Shown: positions 40,722-49,507, counted from the first letter of the stretch. The stretch is DNA of 64,000 nt from an uncultured Microbacterium sp. (GCF_900078385.1 NZ_FLQR01000007.1:124001-188000); one strand, 5' to 3'. Notes: generated from the sequence alone by a model not told the origin. Translations and numbers: made by a program.

Positions 40722-41849
40722 ATGTCGCCCCGGGGACGGCCCGCAGGATCGGGGTCGCGGCGCACGGCCGCCGCGGCGGTCGCTCTCGCGGCCGTGGCCC
40801 TGTTCACTGCGTGCGCCTTCGCCGGCCCGGAGCCATCGCCACCGCCCCCGCCGCCCGCCGCGTCCCCGTCCGCCACCCGCCCGCCGGGGGAGCCGGTGAC
40901 CGTCGTCGCCGACCTCGAGGCGCCGTGGTCGCTCGTCCAGGTCGCCACGTCGGTGCTGATCAGCGAGCGCGACACGGGCCGCATCCGCGAGCTGACGGCC
41001 GGCGGCGCCCTGCGTGACGTCGTCACCGTCGAGGGCATCGCGCACGGCGGCGAGGGCGGCCTGCTCGGGCTCGCGTTCGACGGGGACGACGGCCTCTACG
41101 TCTACTCGACGGCGGCGGACGGCAACCGTGTGGAGCGCTACGCCCTGGAGGGCGCGCCCGGCGCTCTCCGGCTCACCGATCCGCGGATCATCGTCGACGC
41201 GCTGCCCCGCGCCGGCAACCACAACGCCGGGAGGATCGCGTTCGGTCCCGACGGCCTGCTGTACATCCCGGTCGGGGATGCCGGCGACCGGGACGCGGCG
41301 CAGGACCCGTCCGCGCTGAACGGCAAGATCCTGCGCCTCGAGCCGGACGGCGCGGTCCCCGCCGACAACCCCACGCCGGGGTCGCCGGTGTACAGCCTGG
41401 GCCACCGCAATGTGCAGGGTCTCGCGTGGGCGGAGGATGGGCGGCTGTTCGCGAGCGAGTTCGGGCAGGACACGTGGGACGAGCTCAACGAGATCATGCC
41501 CGGCGGCAACTACGGCTGGCCCGTCGTGGAGGGAGAGGGCGGAGAGGACGAGGGGTTCGTCGATCCCCTGCAGGCGTGGGCGACGGGGGACGCGAGCCCG
41601 AGCGGGATCGCGGTGATCGGCGACCGCATCCTGATCGCGAACCTGCGCGGCGAGGTGCTGCGCGCCGTCCCGCTCGCCGACCTCGGCTCGTCGGAGGATT
41701 TCTACGCCGGCGCGTTCGGACGTCTCCGCGACGTGTTCGCCGGCCCCGGCGGGTCGGTGTGGGTCCTGACGAACAACACCGACGGCCGGGGCGACCCACG
41801 GGACGGCGACGACCGGATCATCGCCATCCCGCCGGCCCTGCTCGACTGA
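40722..41849 (+). CDS. PQQ-type sugar dehydrogenase lipoprotein
   Basis: 375 residues. Lipobox FTAC (Cys31) with a Pro-rich linker (PPPPPPAA). The rest is a six-bladed glucose/sorbosone dehydrogenase propeller: EAPWSLVQV, HGGEGGLLGLAF, NHNAGRIAFGPDGLLYIPVGD, LGHRNVQGLAW and ASEFGQDTWDELN are characteristic. It probably oxidises aldoses or an unknown sugar outside the membrane using PQQ, although many homologues have no proven activity. Converges with the Gfo/Idh gene, leaving one base between stops. Confidence 0.93.
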   Translation: MSPRGRPAGSGSRRTAAAAVALAAVALFTACAFAGPEPSPPPPPPAASPSATRPPGEPVTVVADLEAPWSLVQVATSVLISERDTGRIRELTAGGALRDVVTVEGIAHGGEGGLLGLAFDGDDGLYVYSTAADGNRVERYALEGAPGALRLTDPRIIVDALPRAGNHNAGRIAFGPDGLLYIPVGDAGDRDAAQDPSALNGKILRLEPDGAVPADNPTPGSPVYSLGHRNVQGLAWAEDGRLFASEFGQDTWDELNEIMPGGNYGWPVVEGEGGEDEGFVDPLQAWATGDASPSGIAVIGDRILIANLRGEVLRAVPLADLGSSEDFYAGAFGRLRDVFAGPGGSVWVLTNNTDGRGDPRDGDDRIIAIPPALLD

Positions 41850-41850
41850 G

Positions 41851-42804
41851 CTAGCCGGCGACGATCGCCTCGACGACGCGGAGGGTGCCGAGCGTCCGGG
41901 CGTTGTCCGGGGCGGGGTCGCCTCCGCGGACGAGATCGACGAATCGCTGCACCTCGAAGAGCATGTTGTTCTCCGGCGGGTTCAGCTCGATCTCCTCGAT
42001 GGACCCGTCGATGCCGTGCAGTCGCAGGACGGAGGGCTCGGCGATCCGGTCGATCTCGAGCGTCGCGAGCTCCCCCTGGATCTCGCTCGGGCGCGCGCTC
42101 ACCGTGATCTTCGAGTAGGCCACCTCGCCCACGAAGCCGGGATAGGTCAGCAGCGCCGAGCCGGTGCCGTCGGCGCCGCCCGCGATCGTGACCGAGACGG
42201 CGCGCACCGCCTCCGGCTCGCCGAACAGGTCGACCATCGGGCTCACGCAGTAGACGCCAAGGTCGAGCAGGGCGCCACCGGCGAGAGCCGGGTCGAAGAT
42301 GTTCACGCGCTCGCCCGCGAGCACGCGGTCGTACCGCGCGGAGCGCTGGCAGTAGGTGAACGCGGCACGCCGGATCGTCCCGAGCCGCGGCAGGAGCGCG
42401 CGGATCTCGTCCATGCCCGGATCGTAGGCGTTGCGCATCCCCTCGAACACGATCACGCCGGCCTCCTGGGCCTCCTCGACGAGGGCCTCGAACTCGGCCG
42501 CCGTGGGGGCGGCCGGCTTCTCGACGAACACGTGCCGCCCGGCGCGCAGGGCGGCGCGCGCCTGCGCGACGTGCCGCCCGTTGGGTGAGCCGACGTACAC
42601 GGCGTCGACATCGCCCGAGGCCAGCAGCTCGTCGAGGTCCGACGAGGTCGCGCCGATCCCCTGCTCGTCGGCGTACGCGGCGGCCCGCTCGTCGTCGCGG
42701 GAGTAGACGACCGTCGCCTGGATGCCGTCGGTCTGACGGACGGCATCCAGGAAGCGGCCGGTGATCATGCTCGTGCCGATGGTGGCGATGCGGATGACGC
42801 TCAT
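41851..42804 (-). CDS. Gfo/Idh/MocA family oxidoreductase
   Basis: 317 residues. N-terminal NAD(P)-binding domain (IRIATIGTSMITGRFLDAV), catalytic EKP motif in HVFVEKPAAPTAAE (about 93) and the C-terminal substrate domain (FDPALAGGALLDLGVYCV). These enzymes oxidise or reduce sugars, inositols and related compounds. Last gene of an AraC-VOC-DUF1801-Gfo run on the minus strand. The start MSVIRIATIG at 42804 was chosen to match the family. Confidence 0.93.
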   Translation of the reverse strand: MSVIRIATIGTSMITGRFLDAVRQTDGIQATVVYSRDDERAAAYADEQGIGATSSDLDELLASGDVDAVYVGSPNGRHVAQARAALRAGRHVFVEKPAAPTAAEFEALVEEAQEAGVIVFEGMRNAYDPGMDEIRALLPRLGTIRRAAFTYCQRSARYDRVLAGERVNIFDPALAGGALLDLGVYCVSPMVDLFGEPEAVRAVSVTIAGGADGTGSALLTYPGFVGEVAYSKITVSARPSEIQGELATLEIDRIAEPSVLRLHGIDGSIEEIELNPPENNMLFEVQRFVDLVRGGDPAPDNARTLGTLRVVEAIVAG

Positions 42805-42812
42805 CGGGGGGA

Positions 42813-43259
42813 TCAGCTCGCGGCCTTCTTGACGAGTTCGCGGACCTTCTTCTCCACGGCTTCCGTCACCTCGACCACCGCGTAGGACACCGCCCACATG
42901 GGACCGTCGTCGAGGTTCGCCGGGTCGTCGAAGGAGACCGTCCCGTACCGCGTCTTGAACTTCGAGGCGGGCTGGTAGAAGACGACGACCTTCCCGTCCC
43001 GCGCGTAGGCGGGGAAGCCGTAGAAGGTCTTCGGGTCGAGATCGGGCGCCTCATCGGTCACGATGCCGTGGAGGAGGGTGGCCACCTGCCGGTCGACGCC
43101 GTCCAGGCCGTCGATCGCGGCGACGCAGGCCTCGAGCTCCTTCGCGAGCTTCGCGGCGCCCTTCAGCCCCTTGGATGCGCGCAGTTCGTCGGCGCGCTGT
43201 TTCATCGCAGCGCGCTCCTCCGCGCTGAAGCCGTCTGCCGTGCTCCGCTGGTCAGCCAT
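42813..43259 (-). CDS. DUF1801-type (YdhG-like) protein
   Basis: 148 residues. The C-terminal 90 residues match the DUF1801/iron-chaperone-like fold: KTFYGFPAYARDGKVVVFYQPASKFKTRYG and ending ELVKKAAS, with a basic helical N-terminus. Biochemical role is not known. The ATG overlaps the VOC gene stop by 8 nt, so the two are coupled. Confidence 0.85.
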   Translation of the reverse strand: MADQRSTADGFSAEERAAMKQRADELRASKGLKGAAKLAKELEACVAAIDGLDGVDRQVATLLHGIVTDEAPDLDPKTFYGFPAYARDGKVVVFYQPASKFKTRYGTVSFDDPANLDDGPMWAVSYAVVEVTEAVEKKVRELVKKAAS

Positions 43260-43683
43260 GGTTCCTGCTCCCTTTGTTCTCCTCCTGGATGCGGATGAGG
43301 TTTCCCGCGGGATCGCGGAACGCCGCGTCCCGCACCCCGTAGTCCTGTTCGATGGGCTCCTGGACGATGTCCGCGCCGGCACCCTCGAGCTTCGCGAAGG
43401 TGCCGTCGAGGTCGTCCGTGGCGAGGTTCACCCCGAAGTAGCTGCCCTTCGCGATGAGCTCGAGAAGCGTCTCACGCTCCTCGTCGGAGATGTCGTTGCC
43501 GACCCCCGGCGGGTGCAGCACGATCGCCGTGTCCGGCTGATCGGGCGGGCCCACGGTGATCCAGCGCATATTCGCGTAGCCGACGTCCAGCCGGACCTCG
43601 AAGCCGAGGACGTCGCGGTAGAACGCGAGGGATGCGTCGGGATCGGTGTGCGGCAGGAAGCTCGAATGAATCGTGATGTCCAT
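43252..43683 (-). CDS. VOC family protein (glyoxalase-like)
   Basis: 143 residues, one glyoxalase/dioxygenase domain (SLAFYRDVLGFEVRLDVGY, VRDAAFRDPAGNLIRIQE). Possible metal ligands His (HSSFLPHTDPD) and Glu (IRIQEENKG) are in place. Genes of this type are often next to an AraC-type regulator, as here, 5 bp upstream. Substrate unknown; fosfomycin- or bleomycin-type resistance roles occur in relatives. Confidence 0.92.
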   Translation of the reverse strand: MDITIHSSFLPHTDPDASLAFYRDVLGFEVRLDVGYANMRWITVGPPDQPDTAIVLHPPGVGNDISDEERETLLELIAKGSYFGVNLATDDLDGTFAKLEGAGADIVQEPIEQDYGVRDAAFRDPAGNLIRIQEENKGSRNHG

Positions 43684-43688
43684 GGCTC

Positions 43689-44132
43689 TCACGGTACGAG
43701 GACCCGGGACCCCGGCGCTTCTCGATTCCTGACCGGTTTCGTGATCTGCTTCGCGATGCAGGGCAGCATGCCGGGCACATAATCCGCGCCCCGCTCCCGA
43801 TAGACGCTCGGCGGCACCCCCACCAGCTCGGTGAACCGCGTGCTGAAGGTGCCGAGCGAGGACGAGCCGACGGCGAAGCAGACCTCCGTGACGGTCAGAT
43901 CGCCTCGGCGGAGCAGTGTCATGGCCCGCTCGATGCGGCGCGTCATCAGGTACGAGTACGGCGACTCGCCGTAGGCCCGCTTGAACTGACGGCTGAGGTG
44001 TCCGGCGGAGATGTGCACATCGCGCGCGAGCGATTCGACGTCGAGCGGCTTGGCGTACTCCCGGTCCATCCGATCCCGCACGCGGCGCAGCAGGATCAGC
44101 GTCTGCAGGTCCTGGGGCTGCCGATCGGTCAC
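43689..44132 (-). CDS. AraC family transcriptional regulator
   Basis: 147 residues, little more than a double helix-turn-helix domain (DVESLARDVHISAGHLSRQFKRAYGESPYSYLMTRRIERAMTLL; FSTRFTELVGVPPSVYRER), with a short tail. It probably controls its own operon with the VOC, DUF1801 and Gfo genes. The GTG at 44132 follows a CATCAT hexamer by 6 nt, so it may be leaderless; longer frames overlap the divergent gene and were rejected. Confidence 0.93.
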   Translation of the reverse strand: MTDRQPQDLQTLILLRRVRDRMDREYAKPLDVESLARDVHISAGHLSRQFKRAYGESPYSYLMTRRIERAMTLLRRGDLTVTEVCFAVGSSSLGTFSTRFTELVGVPPSVYRERGADYVPGMLPCIAKQITKPVRNREAPGSRVLVP

Positions 44133-44208
44133 CTGCCGATGATGCCACGCGGGCCCCTGCCCTGCCAGGGAGTGGAATGCCCCGGCGGCTGTGGTGTTGG
44201 CTACCTGC

Positions 44209-45132
44209 ATGAAGGCACTCGTGTACAAGGAATTCGGCGGCGCCGACCGGTTCGAGCTCGCGGAGGTGGCGGAGCCGCACATCGGCCCCGACACGCTCGT
44301 CGTCCGCGTGGTCGCGGCGGGCCTGAACCCGGTCGACTACAAGGTCCGCGAGGGCTACCTGCGGGGGCTCATCGACACGCAGTTCCCCGTGGTGCCGGGC
44401 TGGGACGTCGCGGGGGTCGTGGAGAAGGTCGGCCTGGACACCCCCGAGTTCGCCGTCGGCGACCGCATCCTGGCCTACGCGCGCGCCGATGTCGTGCAGC
44501 ACGGATCGCTCGCCGAGCTCATGCCCGTGCCCGTCCGGACGGCCGCGCCGCTGCCCGAAGGGCTGTCGTTCGAGGATGCCGCGGCGCTGCCGCTCGCGGG
44601 TCTCTCGGCCCTCCAGAGCGTGGAGCGCTCCGGACTCACCGAGGGCGACACCGTCCTCGTGCACAACGCCGCGGGGGGCGTCGGCTCGTTCGCCGTGCAG
44701 CTCGCGCGGCACCGCGGAGCCCGCGTGATCGGGACGGCATCGGCCGGCAAGCACGATTTCGTCCGCTCGCTCGGCGCGGAGCCCGTCGAGTACGGCGCCC
44801 CGCTCGTCGACCAGGTGCGCGCCCTGGCGCCGGACGGCATCGATGTGGTCCTGGACTACGCCGGGGGCGATGCGCTGGACTCGACGTCGCAGCTGCTGCG
44901 CGACGGCGGCTTCGTCGTCTCGATCGCCGACCCGCGTGCTCGCGACGAGTTCGGCGGGGTGTACGCGTGGGTGCGACCGGATGCCGCGCAGCTCGCCGCG
45001 CTCGCCCAGCTGGCCGCCGACGGGTCGCTGCGCGTCGAGCGCGCGGCGACCTACCCGCTGGCCGACGCGGTCGAGGCGTACCGCGAGCTGGAGACCGGGC
45101 ACGTGCGGGGGAAGATCGTCGTCACGGTGTAA
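44209..45132 (+). CDS. NADP-dependent quinone oxidoreductase-like protein
   Basis: 307 residues. Zinc-independent medium-chain dehydrogenase: MKALVYKEFGG, GLNPVDYKVREGY, PGWDVAGVVEKVG, and the nucleotide loop VLVHNAAGGVGSFAVQLA (about 146-163). No zinc ligands. Ends GHVRGKIVVTV, as in the family. Activity is likely reduction of a quinone or enone with NADPH. It is divergent from the AraC-led operon; the 76-bp gap may hold a shared operator, though no palindrome was recognised. Confidence 0.93.
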   Translation: MKALVYKEFGGADRFELAEVAEPHIGPDTLVVRVVAAGLNPVDYKVREGYLRGLIDTQFPVVPGWDVAGVVEKVGLDTPEFAVGDRILAYARADVVQHGSLAELMPVPVRTAAPLPEGLSFEDAAALPLAGLSALQSVERSGLTEGDTVLVHNAAGGVGSFAVQLARHRGARVIGTASAGKHDFVRSLGAEPVEYGAPLVDQVRALAPDGIDVVLDYAGGDALDSTSQLLRDGGFVVSIADPRARDEFGGVYAWVRPDAAQLAALAQLAADGSLRVERAATYPLADAVEAYRELETGHVRGKIVVTV

Positions 45133-45194
45133 AGCAGGTGCAGGGGCTCCGTGGCAGGATGAGGGCGCATCCGCACCCACCGCTGGAGGAGAGC

Positions 45195-45485
45195 ATGTCG
45201 TTCCAGGCCTATCTCGACAACATCGAGGAGAAGACGGGGCTGACGCCCCGGCAGTTCATCGACCTCGCGCGCGAGCGCGGCTTCGACTCCTCGACGAAGG
45301 CGACGCCCATCGTGCAGTGGCTGGCGGAGGACTACGGTCTCGGCCGCGGCCACGCGATGGCGCTCGTCCACGTCATCACGAAGGGTCCGAAGATCAGCGC
45401 CACGCACGTCGACAGCGGCGGCGTGCACTCCGACCCCACGGACACGCTCTGGCTCGACGGCAAGGCGACCAACCCGGCGGGCTGA
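45195..45485 (+). CDS. DUF4287 domain protein
   Basis: 96 residues. It matches the DUF4287 pattern: SFQAYLDNIEEKTGLTPRQF, then the helix-hairpin-like LAEDYGLGRGHAMALVHVI. Cytoplasmic, function unknown. A strong ribosome site (GGAGGAGAGC) precedes the ATG. Separated from the oxidoreductase gene by 62 bp. Confidence 0.87.
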   Translation: MSFQAYLDNIEEKTGLTPRQFIDLARERGFDSSTKATPIVQWLAEDYGLGRGHAMALVHVITKGPKISATHVDSGGVHSDPTDTLWLDGKATNPAG

Positions 45486-45505
45486 GTCCGCCGGCTGAGT
45501 CCGCC
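45480..45505. repeat. 13-bp tandem duplication at a stop codon
   Basis: GGCTGAGTCCGCC occurs twice in tandem (45480-45492, 45493-45505); the first copy includes the stop of the DUF4287 gene. Probably a recent slippage duplication. Confidence 0.75.
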
Positions 45506-45513
45506 GACCGCGC

Positions 45514-46317
45514 TCAGTCCGTCGCGGTGAGGAACTCGAGCGCGGCGGCGCGGAACACCCGCGAGCCGGGCGCGTTGAAGTGGTGCCGGTCGGGGATCTC
45601 GACGAAGTGCCCCTGCGGGCACGCGGCCGCGAGCGCCTTCGAGCCTTCGATGATGGCATCCTGCGAACCCGTCGCGAACAGGATGGGCTGCGTCGGCGCG
45701 TGCGTCGGATCCGGGTCGACCGTCCCCGATCGGCGCATGCCGCCGGCGATCGCGAGGAGCGCGCGCAGATCGTTGCCGGGGACGCGCTCGGTGAGGGCGA
45801 TGTAGTTCTGGGTGACGCGATCTTCGACCGGCGTCCCGTTCTCGACGTACGCGGTCGCCTGGTCGATGTCGAGGCGGCCGAGCGGGATGCCGTCGGGGAC
45901 GCCGCCCAGCACGACGCGCTCGATGCGGTCGGGGAGGTCCTGCGCGACCTCCCACCCGACGCGCGCGCCGAGCGAGTAGCCGATGTAGAACGCCGTCCCG
46001 ACGAGGTAGGTGTCGAGCACGGCCTCCACGTCGCCCGCCAGCGTGCGGAGGTCGTAGTCGCCGGGGAGGTGCGGCTTGTCGCTGGCCCCGTGCCCGCGCT
46101 GGTCGAGACCCAGCACGCGGTAGCCGGCGCGCTGCAGATCACGCACCCAGCCGGTGCTGACCCAGTTGTCCCGCGTACTGGAGGCGAATCCGTGCACGAC
46201 GACGACGGTCGGCGCGGTGTCCTCGCCCCAGGAGTACGTCGCGATCCGGTAGCCGTCGCCGACCATCACGAACTGCGGGTCGGGCATCTGGGTGAGGTCG
46301 GGGAGCGCGGTGGTCAC
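45514..46317 (-). CDS. Alpha/beta hydrolase
   Basis: 267 residues. TVVVVHGFASSTRDNW (oxyanion HG), nucleophile elbow GYSLGA, acid in the GSQDAII segment and histidine in IPDRHHFNAPG give a complete triad. The overall pattern is of epoxide hydrolase or haloalkane dehalogenase-like esterases. GTG start at 46317. Follows the MATE exporter gene on the same strand by 21 bp and may share its transcript. Confidence 0.93.
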   Translation of the reverse strand: MTTALPDLTQMPDPQFVMVGDGYRIATYSWGEDTAPTVVVVHGFASSTRDNWVSTGWVRDLQRAGYRVLGLDQRGHGASDKPHLPGDYDLRTLAGDVEAVLDTYLVGTAFYIGYSLGARVGWEVAQDLPDRIERVVLGGVPDGIPLGRLDIDQATAYVENGTPVEDRVTQNYIALTERVPGNDLRALLAIAGGMRRSGTVDPDPTHAPTQPILFATGSQDAIIEGSKALAAACPQGHFVEIPDRHHFNAPGSRVFRAAALEFLTATD

Positions 46318-46338
46318 CCCCCGATTGTCCTCCTCCGA

Positions 46339-47868
46339 TCAGTCGGCCCGCTCCGCCGTCCGCTCGGCGCGTCGTCGGCGGAGGCGCGTGAGGCGCCGGC
46401 GAGACCGACCGTCGGAGGTGAACTCGGGCAGCGGCACCGGTCGCGTGACGACCGCATCGACGCTCATCGAGCCGTCGGTCGGGCCCACGACGGCGATCGG
46501 CGTCGTGGCCGGGGAGATGTGGTCACCGGTCGCGATCGGCATCCCGGCGAGCTCGCGATGGGCGCGGAGATAGGCCGGTGCCAGCAGGACGACGGCGCCG
46601 ATCCACGCGAGGGGATTGCTCCAGACCACGCCGACGAAGCCGACGATGCCCCCGAGGACGACGGCGGCGCCCACCCGCATGAAGAGCTCGATGACGCCCG
46701 TGACGGTCGGGATCAGCGTGTGGCCGAGACCCTGAAGGGCGCCGCGGAGGACGAACAGCACGGCGAGGGCGCTGTAGCTCGCGCCGTTGATGACGAGCAT
46801 GAGCGCGGCGAGGTCGACGACGCCGTCCGCTCCCTCGCCGACGAAGAGGCGCACCATGTGGCTGCCGAAGGCGACGAGCACGACACCGACGATCACGGCG
46901 CCGCCGAGCGCCATCCACGTCGCCTGCACGACACCGCGGCGGATGCGGTCGGGCCGACCGCCGCCGAAGTTCTGCGCGACGAACATCGACACGGCGAGCC
47001 CCAGGGACTGCAGCAGCGCGACCGCGAGGCTGTCGACACGGGAGGCCGTCGTATAGGCGGCGACGGCGTCGGGACCCAGCTCGTTGAGGCGCACCTGCAC
47101 CGCGAGCGCCCCGATCGCGATGATCGATGCCTGGAAGCCCATCGGCAGGCCGATGCGGAGGTGCTGCACGAGGTCGGCGCGCGCCACACGCCAGTCCGCG
47201 CGGCGGAGGCGCAGGACGGGGACGCGGCGGCGCACGTACTCCACGCACAGCAGGACCGACACTCCCTGCGACGCCACGGTCGCCAGCGCGGCGCCGCCGA
47301 CCCCCCACCCCAGCGGTCCCACCATGAGGATGACCAGGACGACGTTGAGCCCGCACGCCACCGTGAGGAAGACGAGCGGCGTGCGCGAGTCGCCGATCGC
47401 GCGGATGATCGCGGACAGGTAGTTGAAGAACAGCATCGTCCCCGAGCCGAGGAAGCTGATCTGCGCGAACACGGTCGCGTCGGCCATGAGCTCGGACGGT
47501 GTCCGCAGCAGGAGCAGCAGCGGCTCGGCGAAGACCGCGCCGGCCCCGGTGAGCAGCACGGTCGCGACGGCGGTGAGCAGCGTCCCGGCGGCGACCGATC
47601 GGCGCACGGCAGCCCTGTCGCTTGCGCCGAAGGCCTGCGCCGTCGGGATCGCGAAGCCGGTCGTCAGACCCCAGACGAACCCCAGGAGGAAGAAGAAGAG
47701 GCCTCCGGTCGCTCCCACGGCAGCCAGGGCGCCGACGCCGAGATGCCGCCCGACGACGATGGCATCCGCGAACTGGTAGAGCTGCTGGACGACGTTGCCG
47801 AGGAGCAGCGGGACCGAGAAGAGGAGGATGACGCGCCAGGGGCTGCCGGTCGTCAGGGAAGTGGACAT
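46339..47868 (-). CDS. MATE family efflux transporter
   Basis: 509 residues with 12 transmembrane helices in two MatE halves (LLLGNVVQQLYQFADAIVVGRHLG and VPLLLG in the first, LRIGLPMGFQASIIAIGALAVQVRLN in the second). It exports cationic drugs or metabolites with sodium or protons. The C-terminus has an extra basic tail (RRRLTRLRRRRAERTAERAD). A palindrome at 47916-47927 lies in its presumed leader and may be an operator. Confidence 0.94.
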   Translation of the reverse strand: MSTSLTTGSPWRVILLFSVPLLLGNVVQQLYQFADAIVVGRHLGVGALAAVGATGGLFFFLLGFVWGLTTGFAIPTAQAFGASDRAAVRRSVAAGTLLTAVATVLLTGAGAVFAEPLLLLLRTPSELMADATVFAQISFLGSGTMLFFNYLSAIIRAIGDSRTPLVFLTVACGLNVVLVILMVGPLGWGVGGAALATVASQGVSVLLCVEYVRRRVPVLRLRRADWRVARADLVQHLRIGLPMGFQASIIAIGALAVQVRLNELGPDAVAAYTTASRVDSLAVALLQSLGLAVSMFVAQNFGGGRPDRIRRGVVQATWMALGGAVIVGVVLVAFGSHMVRLFVGEGADGVVDLAALMLVINGASYSALAVLFVLRGALQGLGHTLIPTVTGVIELFMRVGAAVVLGGIVGFVGVVWSNPLAWIGAVVLLAPAYLRAHRELAGMPIATGDHISPATTPIAVVGPTDGSMSVDAVVTRPVPLPEFTSDGRSRRRLTRLRRRRAERTAERAD

Positions 47869-47915
47869 GCGGGAAGGCTCTCGAGGTGAAGAGGTGGAAG
47901 CGGGGCCGCCGATCT

Positions 47916-47927
47916 CGAATCGATTCG
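47916..47927. promoter_or_regulatory. Candidate operator of the MATE gene
   Basis: CGAATCGATTCG is a perfect 12-bp palindrome 48 bp upstream of the MATE start, just downstream of a GACAAT hexamer on the minus strand. The rest of the 222-bp gap to the HNH gene holds no gene. No regulator gene is adjacent. Confidence 0.4.
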
Positions 47928-48035
47928 GATGGCGTGCATCCATTGTCCCGCATGATGGATGCCGTCCGCGACGGTTTCACCGAAGAAGCGCGGGGTTACT
48001 CGCGGGAAAGTGTAGAGATGTCGGAGGCTGGGTGG

Positions 48036-48041
48036 TAGAAT
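48036..48041 (+). promoter_or_regulatory. Probable -10 of the HNH gene
   Basis: TAGAAT, 50 bp upstream of the ATG at 48091. A TCGAAC half-site at 48054-48059 follows, like one arm of an actinobacterial SOS box, but the other arm is missing. Confidence 0.4.
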
Positions 48042-48090
48042 CGCATCACAGATTCGAACATACAGGTGCCCCCGTCCCGAGTGAGCCCTC

Positions 48091-49446
48091 ATGTCCTCTG
48101 TCATCCCGGCGGCCGACGAGTCGCCCGTGGCGATCCTGCGCCGCACGGATCAGGTGGTCGACGCGTTCGCCGACGTCCAGCGCCGGCAGGCCGCACTCGA
48201 CGCCGAGGAGATCCGCACCCTCGCCCGCGCGGCCGCCCTCGTGAAGGACGCCGGTGAGCGGGGATCGCGGCGGGAGATCGCGCAGCGGTCGCTCGTCGCC
48301 GAACTCGCCATCGCGACGCGGAGGAGCGAGTGGTCGGTGTCCCGGCAGATGGGGCAGTGCGCCGATCTCTGCGAGCGGTTCGGGGTCGGCGTCGCGGCGC
48401 TCGAGCGCGGCGAGATCACACGGCGGCATCTCGTCGTGATCCAGGAGGCCGGGGCCGCGATCCACGATGACGCGGACCGCGCGGCATACCTGGCGTTCGC
48501 CCTCGAGCGGGCGCGCACGACGTCGCCCGGGCGCCTCGCGCCGCTCGTGCGCACCCACGCGGAGCGGTTCCTGGACCGCACCCTCGACGAGCGCGCCCGG
48601 GACGCACATGCGTGCCGCCGCGTCGAGCTGTGCGATCTTCCCGACGGGATGGCCGAGCTCGTCGCGACGCTCCCCGCGACTCTCGCGCACGGCATCCACG
48701 ACCGTCTCAGTCGGCAGGCCCGATCCGTCGTGGAGGCACGAGGCGACGGCGACGGCGGCGACGGCGACGGCGACGGCGACGGACGCACGATCGACCAGGT
48801 GCGCGCCGACGTCTTCACCGACCTCCTGCTCACCGGCGCGCCCGACGCGTGCCTCGGCGGGGAGGGTCTCGGCGCGATCCGCGCCATCGTGCAGGTCACG
48901 GTCCCGGTCCTCACGATGACCGGGCGCAGCGACGAGCCGGCGCTGCTCGCCGGCTATGGACCCATCGACGGCGACACCGCGCGGGCCCTCGCCGCGGGCG
49001 CCACCGGCTGGGAGCGCGTGATGACGTCGCCCCTCACCGGGGACGTCCTCGCCGTCGACCGGTACCGGGTGACGGCGGGACTGCAGCGCTTCCTCCGGGC
49101 GCGCGACGAGCACTGCCGCTTCCCGGGATGCCGGAAGCCGGTGTGGCGCTGCGACGTCGACCACACGCACGATGCCGCACGCGGCGGCACCACCCGTCCC
49201 GAGAACCTCGCCCATCTGTGCCGACGGCACCACACCCTCAAACACGCGAGCGCCTGGACCGTCGAACAGACGTCGCCGGGTGTGCTCGTCTGGACGAGTC
49301 CCAGCGGCCGCCGCCATACCGATCGACCGGAACCGACGGTGCGCTTCGTCCCGGAGGCCGAGGTGCTCAGTGTGCGGACGCGGCTGCGGGAACCCTGGCT
49401 CCTGCCCGTCCACGATCCGCTCGGGTCCCGCGACGCACCGTTCTGA
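48091..49446 (+). CDS. 13E12 repeat (DUF222) protein with HNH endonuclease domain
   Basis: 451 residues. Helical DUF222 domain (about 30-300) and a C-terminal HNH domain with zinc cysteines: HCRFPGCRKPVWRCDVDHTHDAARGG (the first H and N of HNH are in DVDHTHD and ENLAHLCRRHH). This 13E12 family is abundant in actinobacteria and copies are often mobile or SOS-linked. A glycine-aspartate run coded by GGCGAC repeats interrupts the middle. Activity is presumably metal-dependent DNA cleavage; not proven for the family. Confidence 0.9.
   Translation: MSSVIPAADESPVAILRRTDQVVDAFADVQRRQAALDAEEIRTLARAAALVKDAGERGSRREIAQRSLVAELAIATRRSEWSVSRQMGQCADLCERFGVGVAALERGEITRRHLVVIQEAGAAIHDDADRAAYLAFALERARTTSPGRLAPLVRTHAERFLDRTLDERARDAHACRRVELCDLPDGMAELVATLPATLAHGIHDRLSRQARSVVEARGDGDGGDGDGDGDGRTIDQVRADVFTDLLLTGAPDACLGGEGLGAIRAIVQVTVPVLTMTGRSDEPALLAGYGPIDGDTARALAAGATGWERVMTSPLTGDVLAVDRYRVTAGLQRFLRARDEHCRFPGCRKPVWRCDVDHTHDAARGGTTRPENLAHLCRRHHTLKHASAWTVEQTSPGVLVWTSPSGRRHTDRPEPTVRFVPEAEVLSVRTRLREPWLLPVHDPLGSRDAPF
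48742..48782 (+). repeat. GGCGAC microsatellite inside the HNH gene
   Basis: Six or so GGCGAC units, one interrupted by GGC, code for GDGDGGDGDGDGDG near residue 220 of the 13E12 protein. The unit keeps the frame on gain or loss. Confidence 0.85.
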
Positions 49447-49466
49447 TCGGCGGGGTGCCCGTCGTT

Positions 49467-49477
49467 CCAGGTACTGG
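49467..49477. promoter_or_regulatory. Candidate operator of XRE regulator 1
   Basis: CCAGGTACTGG is a perfect CCAG-GTA-CTGG palindrome, about 30 bp upstream of the -10 at 49508. A related block with TACTGACAGG lies upstream of the paralogue at 53754. Confidence 0.4.
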
Positions 49478-49507
49478 CAAGGCCTCCCAGCCCACGTCGG
49501 CGGGGCG

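Noticed and set aside
45480..45505. Insertion scar or attachment site
   Set aside because: The 13-bp tandem copy is adjacent, not flanking any segment, so slippage is the simpler explanation.
45580..47889. A 769-codon plus-strand frame opposite the alpha/beta hydrolase and the MATE gene
   Set aside because: Both minus-strand genes are well supported; the plus frame is an Asp/Arg/His-rich shadow.
48054..48069. SOS (LexA) box before the 13E12/HNH gene
   Set aside because: Only the left arm TCGAAC is present; the right arm has almost no match, so a functional site is unlikely.
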